Assembly: GCF_934359325.1 (NCBI RefSeq)
Contig: NZ_CAKRLH010000020.1
Coordinates: 1-15,589, forward strand
Length of the DNA: 15,589 nucleotides
Direction: 5' to 3'
From: an uncultured Porphyromonas sp.
GTDB lineage: Bacteria; Bacteroidota; Bacteroidia; Bacteroidales; Porphyromonadaceae
Shown piece by piece: positions 7,015-14,119 of this stretch. The position numbers were made by a program, and so were the translations under genes. The stretch's first letter is position 1. Every line of letters begins with the position of its first letter. Below the pieces are notes generated by a model. It saw only the letters and a program-made list of their open reading frames with translations. It made no database searches and had not been told where the DNA came from.

Positions 7015-8301
7015 TTATTTAGTAAGCTTATTACCATCTCCATCGTAGGAGAAAGGTACTACTTTTGCGCATATCAGCCCGGGGATTGACACCAGGACTG
7101 CAATCAGGAAGAAAGAGCTGTACCCCACCGCATCACTGATCGTGCCACTGACCAGACCGGGGATCATATAGCTGAGATTCATCAAGCTATTGGCAATGGC
7201 ATAGTGTGCCATGCGATGAGGGCCGGGTGCCACCTGCTGCATCATAAAGAGCGTCAGGCCGACAAATCCGAAACCATAGCCAAATTGCTCTACGATGATC
7301 CCCACCGCCGGCCATACTAGATTGGTCGGGTGGAAGAAGGCGAGAAGGAAAAAGATGATGAAGGGGAGATTGAAAATCACAGCCAGAGTGAAAAGCACCT
7401 TACGGAGACCATAGTGACCTATGTAGTACCCGGCTAATATGCTTCCTCCTATAAAGGCTATCGTCCCCAAGGTCCCGTAGATGAGACCAAAGTCCTTATT
7501 TGTCAGCCCCAGCCCTCCGAGCTCGGTGCCGGCCTTCAGGAAGAGTGGCGCCACCTTAATGGCCAGCCCCTCAGTAAAGCGGTAGAGGAAAATAAAAAGC
7601 AGGTAAAACCAGATGTGCTTCTTCTCAAAGAAACTAACAAAGATCTCCCATACCCCTTGAAGAGTCGCCCTGAGAGATCGCTTCTCATCGATTACTGGGG
7701 ACTCACTATGGGGTAATACTGCCATATGCCACACACCGAGTAGCAGCATCAGTCCGCCCGCCACCAGTACCATACTCTGCCAGGAGCGGACAATCCCAAT
7801 AGAGGTCGTGAGGTAACCTACGAGATAGACCAGTCCGCCCTTGGCCAGCACCTTGGCGATGTTGTAGAAGGCACCCTGCCACCCGACAAACTTGCTCTGA
7901 AGCGTAGGCGTGAGTGCTTCCATATAGATTCCATCCCCGGCAATGTCATGCACCGACCCTGAGAGTGCCATCACAGCCATCAGGAGGAGCAGTAGCGGAA
8001 AAGACTCTTCTAAGCCAAGCGATGCCGCAATCAGCCCGAGCATAAGAGCGGAGATAATCTCAGAGATAAAGACGTACTGCCGCTTACTCCCGAAGAGCTC
8101 CATCACCGGACTGAAGAAGGGCTTCAGGCTCCACGGCAAGATCAGGAGTGAAGCCCAGAAGGTGATCTCCTTGTCAGGGATGCCCAGATCCTTGAAGAGC
8201 AGCAGAGAGACGTCCGAGAGCATAACCATCGGGAGCCCCATGGCGAAGTAGACTGTGGAGACCCACGAGATGGGATTGAGTTTGGTGTCGGTTTTCTTCA
8301 T
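7015..8301 (-). CDS. MFS sugar permease (partner of the GH130 phosphorylase)
   Basis: The product is a 428-residue integral membrane protein with about 12 hydrophobic segments, in the size range of major facilitator carriers. It starts MKKTDTKLNPISWVSTVYFA and has MFS-like loop features (SPVMELFGSKRQYVF after the second segment). The frame is open to an ATG at 8355, inside rodA, but I choose the ATG at 8301: it leaves a 1-nt gap after the rodA stop and places the short polar N-terminus right before the first membrane segment. Related carriers beside GH130 genes (as in the BT1033/BT1034 N-glycan locus of B. thetaiotaomicron, by recall) are thought to import Man-GlcNAc. A resemblance to AmpG-type muropeptide permeases is an alternative, especially beside cell-wall genes. 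Substrate remains inferred. Confidence 0.85.
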   Translation of the reverse strand: MKKTDTKLNPISWVSTVYFAMGLPMVMLSDVSLLLFKDLGIPDKEITFWASLLILPWSLKPFFSPVMELFGSKRQYVFISEIISALMLGLIAASLGLEESFPLLLLLMAVMALSGSVHDIAGDGIYMEALTPTLQSKFVGWQGAFYNIAKVLAKGGLVYLVGYLTTSIGIVRSWQSMVLVAGGLMLLLGVWHMAVLPHSESPVIDEKRSLRATLQGVWEIFVSFFEKKHIWFYLLFIFLYRFTEGLAIKVAPLFLKAGTELGGLGLTNKDFGLIYGTLGTIAFIGGSILAGYYIGHYGLRKVLFTLAVIFNLPFIIFFLLAFFHPTNLVWPAVGIIVEQFGYGFGFVGLTLFMMQQVAPGPHRMAHYAIANSLMNLSYMIPGLVSGTISDAVGYSSFFLIAVLVSIPGLICAKVVPFSYDGDGNKLTK

Positions 8302-8302
8302 A

Positions 8303-9781
8303 TTATCGGAGAGTGGAGACCGGCATGCGCGAGGCATCCAGTCGCAAGAGGACAAAGAGGAGGAGAGTAAAGCTCAGCAGAGACGATCCACCGTAGCTGA
8401 TATAGGGGAGAGGAATACCGATCACGGGGACGAGACCGATCACCATACCTACATTTACCAAGAGGTGGAAGAAGAGTATGGAGGCAACCGAATAGCCATA
8501 GACTCGGGCAAAGGTGTCCGGCTGGCGCTCCGCAATGTAGATGATACGACAGATCAGGGCAAGGAAGAGAAGCAGGACGACGAGGCAGCCGATGAAGCCC
8601 TCTTCCTCGCCAATGGTGCAGAAGATGAAGTCCGTCGTCTGCTCCGGTACATAGGAGAGCTTGGTCTGAGTCCCCTGGAGGTAACCTTTGCCCGTGAGGC
8701 CACCAGAGCCGATCGCAATAAGGCTTTGATGGACGTTATACCCTGCTCCGGCGGGGTCATCCTTGAGCCCCAGCGAGACAAGGATACGGGTCTGCTGATG
8801 AGGCTGTAGGATATTGTCAAAGAAGTAACCTACTCCTGCATACATCACCACACTGACCACCACAAAGGCGATCAGACCACCTATATGCCTCCCGCGATGA
8901 TTGTACACCTGCAGTACCACCCAGGCAAGGAGGAACAGAAGGGACACGATGCCAAAGATAGAATAGTCTACCGGGTGCCAGATGGAGATAATGGCGGCAA
9001 CAAGCATTAGACCGGGAGCGATCACCAGCCCAGGCAGCCAGGCTCGTCTCAGATCGCAGTAAGCCTGAGCAGAGAGGATCACTGCGATATAGATCATCAG
9101 CATCACGATAAGCCGTCCGGCGGACGTTACTCCCCACATCACCTCCGAAAACCTTAGCTCGAGGACGAAGAGGAGAGCGCAGAAGACAAGGAAGAGAGGT
9201 ACTGCACTGCTGAGACCCTCTCTATAGAGGAGGATGATGAATGACGCATAGACCAGTGCCGAGCCGGTCTCTGACTGCATAATGATGATTAGCATCGGGG
9301 CGACGAGGATCGCACAGGCCACAGCCAGATCTCTTGTCCGCTTTAGGCTGAAGTTATACTTCGACATCCACCACGCAAGCATAAGGGCGGTGGTTAGCTT
9401 AGAGAACTCCGCCGGCTGCAGTCTCACGGACTCGGTAACCACAATCCACGATCGAGACCCCTTTATATCCGGTGCTATAAAGATCGTCAGGATCAGCAAG
9501 CCAATCATCAAGAAGTAGAGGACCGGGGCGGACTGCTTTAGAAAAAAGGTGTCGATGAGAAGTATCGCGATGGCGGCAGCTAGGGAGATTCCGATCCAGA
9601 CCAATTGAGAGAGTGCCCTTCCTTCGATGCTGAAGGAACTGTCAGTAATCGTATAGGTCCCATCGGCAGCGTATATAGCGAGCCAGCCGATCGCTACCAG
9701 TATCAGATAGAGTAGGATCGTCAACCAATCTGCTCGGTGTCGCAGCCCCAGAGTGCCTCCGGATGAGTATCTTGCGGACAT
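8303..9781 (-). CDS. rodA: Peptidoglycan glycosyltransferase RodA
   Basis: RodA is a SEDS-family membrane enzyme that polymerises lipid II into glycan strands in the elongasome, working with PBP2. The 492-residue protein has at least ten hydrophobic segments and the SEDS signatures: KGSRSWI (108-113), QPAEFSKL (122-129), ETGSALV (171-177), DDPAGAGYNVHQS (341-352) with Asp342 at the place of the essential Asp of E. coli and Thermus RodA, IGSGGLTGKGYLQGTQTK, PEQTTDFIF and a C-terminal PLPYISYGGSS. It is longer than the roughly 370-residue E. coli protein, with extra hydrophobic material around 225-320; longer forms are usual in Bacteroidota. It begins 4 nt after the mrdA stop codon, as expected for the enzyme pair. 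Confidence 0.96.
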   Translation of the reverse strand: MSARYSSGGTLGLRHRADWLTILLYLILVAIGWLAIYAADGTYTITDSSFSIEGRALSQLVWIGISLAAAIAILLIDTFFLKQSAPVLYFLMIGLLILTIFIAPDIKGSRSWIVVTESVRLQPAEFSKLTTALMLAWWMSKYNFSLKRTRDLAVACAILVAPMLIIIMQSETGSALVYASFIILLYREGLSSAVPLFLVFCALLFVLELRFSEVMWGVTSAGRLIVMLMIYIAVILSAQAYCDLRRAWLPGLVIAPGLMLVAAIISIWHPVDYSIFGIVSLLFLLAWVVLQVYNHRGRHIGGLIAFVVVSVVMYAGVGYFFDNILQPHQQTRILVSLGLKDDPAGAGYNVHQSLIAIGSGGLTGKGYLQGTQTKLSYVPEQTTDFIFCTIGEEEGFIGCLVVLLLFLALICRIIYIAERQPDTFARVYGYSVASILFFHLLVNVGMVIGLVPVIGIPLPYISYGGSSLLSFTLLLFVLLRLDASRMPVSTLR

Positions 9782-9785
9782 AGAG

Positions 9786-11627
9786 TTATCGGATTACAGT
9801 GGATAGCATAGTCTTCTCATAGCCTACAGACGACGGGGTGATCGAGTCACCATGGAGATAGTAGTCCAGCATGAGACGACCGATTGGGACGGCGTAGGTT
9901 GCTCCGAAGCCCCCATTCTCAACCATGACGGCAATGGAGACCTTAGGGGACTCCATAGGTCCAAATCCGAGGAAGAGAGAGTGATCCTTTCCGTGGGGAT
10001 TCTCCGCTGTCCCTGTTTTTCCGCATATGGCATAGTCAGAGAGATTGGCCTTGCGACAAGTTCCTCCGGTCACTGCCATACGCATTCCCTCGGCGATCAC
10101 CTGGAAGTACTCGGGTCGGATCCCTGTCTCCATACGCTCGATGTAGAGCGAGTCCTGAGGCAGACCGTCGATCTCCTTCACCAGATGGGGGGTGTAGTAA
10201 TGCCCTCTATTGGCAACGATAGCTCCAAAGTTGGCAATCTGCATGGGTGTGGCAAGGATTTCACCCTGTCCTATCGAGATGGAGACTATAGAGCTGGAGG
10301 TCCAGCGACCATGGTGGATCTTGTCATAGACCTCAGAGTTTGGGATATAGCCACGGCTTTCTCCGGGGAGATCGACTCCGGTCTTGTGCCCAAAACCCAT
10401 CTTGACAATATAGTCTCGCCAGTGATCAAATGCATCCTCTACGGTACTATAGCGCGACCGGTCGTCCAGGAATGCGCGCAAGCCCCAGCAAAAATAGGCG
10501 TTACAGGAGGTAGCAATTGCGTGTCTTAGATCGAGCGGTGAGCCGTGTCCGTGGCAGCGAGGACGTCCTCTCAAGAGTGGGTATCCGCGATAACAAGAGT
10601 ACATTGTCCCCGGAGTGATACACCCCTCTTGCAGATAGGCTGCCGCTTGTACTGTCTTAAATGTCGATCCCGGAGGATAAGCCGCCTGCGTCGCACGATT
10701 GTACAGCGGCTTACTTGGGTCGGTGACTAGCTGCTGATAGTTTTGACCTCGCTCTTTACCTACAAGCCGTGCAGGATCGAAGGAAGGAGAGGAGACCAGG
10801 GCAAGTACTTCCCCGGAGCTTGGCTCGATCATGACGATCGCCCCACTCTTTCCCTGCATCAGCTTCTCGCCATAGGCCTGCAGCTTGATATCAATGCTGA
10901 GCTTGAGATCATGCCCGGAGGTGAGCTCTTGATCATACTTTCCCTCCTCGTACTGACCCTGCACCCGACCATGGACGTCTCTGAGGAGGATTGACGTCCC
11001 TTTATTTCCTCTTAGGAAGCGCTCATAGCTCTTCTCCAGTCCGGTTGTACCGGCGTAGTCACCCGGCGTGTAGTAGGGGTCTCGCTTGATATCACCCGGC
11101 CCCACTTCGCCGATATTCCCCAGCAGAAGTGCCCCTGCCGTGTATCGATAGGCCCGTGAGGTGTGATGCTCAATCAGGAGACCGGGAAACTTGTAGAGCT
11201 GCTCCTCCAGCAGACCCGCCTCGACTGATGTGATCTGAGAGAAGAGGGTCTGTGGCACAAAGGGCGAGTAACCTCTATTGGACTCCCGATCCTTGACTTG
11301 CTCCAGACGATCACGCAAGTCCTGGAGATCGATGTCCAGTATGCGGCAAAAGGCAAGGCTGTCGAAGTCCTCCATCTGACGCATGATGATCTTCGCATCA
11401 GCCGTTGCGGTATTATAGACGACAAGACTATCGTTGCGATCTCGCATCAGTCCACGTGATGGGTACAGGGTCCGGTGGTAGAAGGCAATATTCTCCGCTG
11501 CCAGCTTGTACTCCGGAGAGAGCACTTGGACATAGAAGAGTCTCGCCACGTAGACAATCACCACCAGCGTCACCACCCCTACGATGATAAAGCTGCGCTC
11601 ACTATAGCGACTCCGCAATCTACTCAT
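9786..11627 (-). CDS. mrdA: Penicillin-binding protein 2 (elongasome transpeptidase)
   Basis: PBP2 is the class B transpeptidase that crosslinks glycan strands during side-wall growth. The 613-residue protein has an N-terminal anchor (about 12-32), a pedestal/dimerisation domain with the SRG motif (SRGLMRDRN, 57-65), then the transpeptidase domain with PPGSTFKT (catalytic Ser321, Lys324), SCN (374-376) and KTGTAENP (537-544). A Cys/His-rich stretch (about 345-362, CYRGY...RCHGHGS) lies where PBP2 proteins bind zinc or carry a related loop. Length fits the family. The ATG overlaps the mreD stop by 4 nt (ATGA at 11627-11624), and rodA follows after 4 nt, so the three are translated from one message. 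The protein is the expected target of mecillinam-type beta-lactams. Confidence 0.97.
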   Translation of the reverse strand: MSRLRSRYSERSFIIVGVVTLVVIVYVARLFYVQVLSPEYKLAAENIAFYHRTLYPSRGLMRDRNDSLVVYNTATADAKIIMRQMEDFDSLAFCRILDIDLQDLRDRLEQVKDRESNRGYSPFVPQTLFSQITSVEAGLLEEQLYKFPGLLIEHHTSRAYRYTAGALLLGNIGEVGPGDIKRDPYYTPGDYAGTTGLEKSYERFLRGNKGTSILLRDVHGRVQGQYEEGKYDQELTSGHDLKLSIDIKLQAYGEKLMQGKSGAIVMIEPSSGEVLALVSSPSFDPARLVGKERGQNYQQLVTDPSKPLYNRATQAAYPPGSTFKTVQAAAYLQEGCITPGTMYSCYRGYPLLRGRPRCHGHGSPLDLRHAIATSCNAYFCWGLRAFLDDRSRYSTVEDAFDHWRDYIVKMGFGHKTGVDLPGESRGYIPNSEVYDKIHHGRWTSSSIVSISIGQGEILATPMQIANFGAIVANRGHYYTPHLVKEIDGLPQDSLYIERMETGIRPEYFQVIAEGMRMAVTGGTCRKANLSDYAICGKTGTAENPHGKDHSLFLGFGPMESPKVSIAVMVENGGFGATYAVPIGRLMLDYYLHGDSITPSSVGYEKTMLSTVIR

Positions 11628-12151
11628 CCCCTCCTGCGCGGCATAAAGAGTGCATCAAAGATCATAAAGAGGAAGACCGTCATCACAACAGATCCGCCTA
11701 TATAGGGTAATGTGTGAACTAAAAGTCCTGTAGAAAAGAACTCAAGGAGGAATATCGTACTGATCTGTACCAGCGTGAGCGTGAGGATGTAGAGCAGATA
11801 AGCTCCGGCACCCATTAAGCGAGGAGTGATGAGCGGATTCTCTTCGTCCGCATTGTCGAGACTATCCTTGTCCACTAGTCCGCTCAGCAGCCTCGGTCGC
11901 AGGTAAAGAGTAAGAGTGGAGGCGGCCATATTAAGTCCAGGAGTATTCATCATCAGGTCGATGAAGAGCCCGATACAGGCTGCTACGAGGGTCAGGACCA
12001 ACGGTTCTGATCTGTAGGGCATCTTGAGCAGCGGATAGAGATATAGGATCGGGAGGAAGTACTGAAAGAGTAGCAGATGATTGAAGAGTACCACCTGCAG
12101 GAGCAGAAGCACGAGGGTCAGGATCCCAAGTCTCGGGGTATACTTACTCAT
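11624..12151 (-). CDS. mreD: Rod shape-determining membrane protein MreD
   Basis: MreD is a small multi-spanning inner-membrane protein of the elongasome that works with MreC. The 175-residue product is very hydrophobic, with about five to six membrane segments (for example 9-25, 50-68, 108-130, 145-165) and a short polar loop with an acidic patch (DKDSLDNADEEN, about 90-103). Sequence conservation in this family is low, so identification rests mainly on hydrophobic profile, length and the position between mreC and mrdA. It overlaps mreC by 4 nt at its start and mrdA by 4 nt at its end (ATGA junctions), which points to coupled translation. Confidence 0.9.
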   Translation of the reverse strand: MSKYTPRLGILTLVLLLLQVVLFNHLLLFQYFLPILYLYPLLKMPYRSEPLVLTLVAACIGLFIDLMMNTPGLNMAASTLTLYLRPRLLSGLVDKDSLDNADEENPLITPRLMGAGAYLLYILTLTLVQISTIFLLEFFSTGLLVHTLPYIGGSVVMTVFLFMIFDALFMPRRRG

Positions 12152-13011
12152 ACGGATCGACTATCAGTGACAGGATCTTCGACGACAGCTCGCTCCTGAC
12201 GATTATCATACTGTAGCACGTACACGTACTTGAGCGAAGCAAAGTGCGTGGACAGCTTTACCCGGTAGGCAAAGAAACTATCATCGGGGGACTTACCGGG
12301 ACCGACTATTGTCCCGATGGAGAGACCGGAGGGGAAAGAGGCAGAGTATCCACTTGTATATACAGACCGTCCCGGCTCCAGAGACTGATGCTTGGGGATA
12401 TTGGTCAGGAGCGAGTGATCGATATCCTGACCGTCCCACTTCAGGACGCTGACGAAGTCAGAGCCCTCCACCTTGCAGCTAACCCCAAAGGTACTATTGA
12501 TCACCGGCACGACTCTCGAGTAATGGTCGCTCACCGCCTGTACGATGCCCACCACCCCATCTGTACTAACGACTCCCATGTCCACTGCCACGCCATCAAG
12601 CTTACCAATGTCTAAGGTCAGGTAGTTACTCTTGTCGAAGAGAACCATCCCCACGACTTTACCCACTATGTAGTGGTAGGGGAATGGTCTCTCCAGGGTG
12701 TCACGTCCCAGACGCTGCCATGAGAGAGAGTCGACCGAGAGTCGCTCCAGCTGATTGTGCAGCCGTAGCACCTCCCGCTCCAGCTGAGCATTCCTATGGA
12801 GCAGCTCCACATTAGCCTCCTCCAGGCCTGTGTACGCACGTATGGTCTGTGCCGTCTCCATTACCCTGCCGGTAAGGTCGTTGGCAGAGCTCAGCATGAC
12901 ACTGGATCGGTACCTACTACCACTGAAGAGAAGCGCAAGAGCGATCACCTCCAGGAGTAGGAAGATCAGAAGATGTCTCTTGGACCGGAGAAATTCGATG
13001 AGGCGATCCAT
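12148..13011 (-). CDS. mreC: Rod shape-determining protein MreC
   Basis: MreC spans the inner membrane once and activates PBP2-RodA from the periplasm. The 287-residue product shows a basic N-terminus, one membrane anchor (about 13-30, LLIFLLLEVIALALLF), a coiled coil (about 60-95, rich in Glu/Leu/Arg heptads) and then the beta-barrel domains with the typical motifs VGKVVGMVLFDKSNYLTLD and GVAVDMGVVSTDGVVGIV. Length matches the 270-300 usual in Bacteroidota. The ATG at 13011 follows mreB after about 70 nt that contain a nested inverted repeat, the only sizeable gap between mreB and rpsU other than the GH130 downstream region. Confidence 0.95.
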   Translation of the reverse strand: MDRLIEFLRSKRHLLIFLLLEVIALALLFSGSRYRSSVMLSSANDLTGRVMETAQTIRAYTGLEEANVELLHRNAQLEREVLRLHNQLERLSVDSLSWQRLGRDTLERPFPYHYIVGKVVGMVLFDKSNYLTLDIGKLDGVAVDMGVVSTDGVVGIVQAVSDHYSRVVPVINSTFGVSCKVEGSDFVSVLKWDGQDIDHSLLTNIPKHQSLEPGRSVYTSGYSASFPSGLSIGTIVGPGKSPDDSFFAYRVKLSTHFASLKYVYVLQYDNRQERAVVEDPVTDSRSV

Positions 13012-13025
13012 TAAGACGATGCTCG

Positions 13026-13077
13026 ATATGAGAGACCATCCACCCTGACAGACCAGCAGTCAGGGGGAGCCTCATAT
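13026..13077 (-). promoter_or_regulatory. Nested inverted repeat between mreB and mreC
   Basis: The 70-nt gap contains an outer 7-bp inverted repeat (13026-13032 atatgag with 13071-13077 ctcatat) enclosing an inner perfect 7-bp stem (13043-13049 ccctgac with 13059-13065 gtcaggg, 9-nt loop). The transcript could fold as a two-stage hairpin starting 4 nt after the mreB stop. No T-run follows, so full termination is unlikely. It may be an RNA processing, stability or partial attenuation element letting MreB be made in excess over MreCD. The pairings are seen, the role is inferred. Confidence 0.5.
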
Positions 13078-13080
13078 GGA

Positions 13081-14100
13081 TTACTTAAAGAGCAGGGTAT
13101 ACTTATCCGAGTTCTGGAGGGCAATGTATGTGCCGTTGGCAACGGAGTATAAGGGATCCTCAGCAATCTTAAAGGGGATCTGGAACTTGGACTGAAGTCT
13201 CTTATCCAACCCCTTCAGCTGAGCACCACCACCAGCCAGATAGATCCCGTTATTGAAGATATCGGCATAGAGCTCTGGAGCCGTATCGTCCAGAGCGTTA
13301 CCGATAGCGGTCTCGATCTTGGTGATCGACTTATCGAGGCAGGTCGAGATCTCATGGTAATTGACATCCACCGTCTTCGGTAGGATGCTGGCGAGATCCT
13401 GGCCTACTACCGTATAGGGTTCGGGCTCATCGTCGAGCTGATCGAGAGCAGAGCCGACATTCTTCTTGATCTCCTCGGCGGTACGCTCTCCGATACGGAT
13501 GCTGTGCTGGACCTTCATATAGTCGACGATGTCATTGGTAAATTCGTCACCAGCCACCTTAATCGACTTATTATTCACGATGCCACCCAGCGAGATCACT
13601 GCGATCTCCGTCGTGCCACCGCCGATATCTACGATCACGTTACCGGTAGGCTCCATCACATCGATACCTATACCGATAGCTGCAGCCATTGGCTCGTGGA
13701 TAAGGTACACCTCATTAGCCCCGGCCTTCTCTGCCGCATCGCGCACAGCTCGTATCTCTACATCGGTGCTGCCCGAGGGGACACAGACGACCACCTTCAG
13801 CGAAGTAGGGAAAAAGTGTTTCTTCGTCGTAGCCATACGGATCATCCCACGGATCATATACTCGCAGGCATCCAGATCAGCGACCACGCCGTCCTTAAGC
13901 GGTCGTACAGTGGAGAGATCGTTATTCTCCTTCTCGAAGCGACGATACGCCTCGGCGCCGACCCACTCGACCTTATCAGTCTTCTTATTGAGAGTCACAT
14001 AGCTCGGCTGGTCGATGATGATCTTACCATCCTCTATGATGACCGTGTTAGCAGTACCTAAGTCTACGGCTAATTTCCTTGTCAGTGAGAAAAAGCCCAT
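13081..14100 (-). CDS. mreB: Actin-like rod shape-determining protein MreB
   Basis: MreB is the bacterial actin that forms membrane-bound filaments and orients the elongasome. The 339-residue product has the actin-fold nucleotide motifs: phosphate 1 AVDLGTANT (11-19), connect/phosphate 2 NVIVDIGGGTTEIAVISLGG (about 154-173) and the adenosine motif YLAGGGAQLKGLD (near 290). The N-terminal MGFFSLTRKL has hydrophobic residues that fit membrane binding. Length is standard (335-350). It starts 19 nt after the purH stop, a linkage I recall as common in Bacteroidales. Presence of a full mre set suggests a rod or coccobacillus, though short-celled Porphyromonas species also keep these genes. Confidence 0.97.
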   Translation of the reverse strand: MGFFSLTRKLAVDLGTANTVIIEDGKIIIDQPSYVTLNKKTDKVEWVGAEAYRRFEKENNDLSTVRPLKDGVVADLDACEYMIRGMIRMATTKKHFFPTSLKVVVCVPSGSTDVEIRAVRDAAEKAGANEVYLIHEPMAAAIGIGIDVMEPTGNVIVDIGGGTTEIAVISLGGIVNNKSIKVAGDEFTNDIVDYMKVQHSIRIGERTAEEIKKNVGSALDQLDDEPEPYTVVGQDLASILPKTVDVNYHEISTCLDKSITKIETAIGNALDDTAPELYADIFNNGIYLAGGGAQLKGLDKRLQSKFQIPFKIAEDPLYSVANGTYIALQNSDKYTLLFK

Positions 14101-14119
14101 CCTATATCTTAGTAAAAAA

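Noticed and set aside
8302..8355. Upstream extension of the MFS gene to an ATG at 8355
   Set aside because: The extra 18 residues overlap the end of rodA and are not hydrophobic or conserved-looking; the ATG at 8301 gives a clean 1-nt junction.
8255..8809. Plus-strand open frame opposite rodA
   Set aside because: It is fully antisense to rodA and the MFS start; its acidic, Glu/Asp-rich translation is a shadow of the hydrophobic rodA codons.
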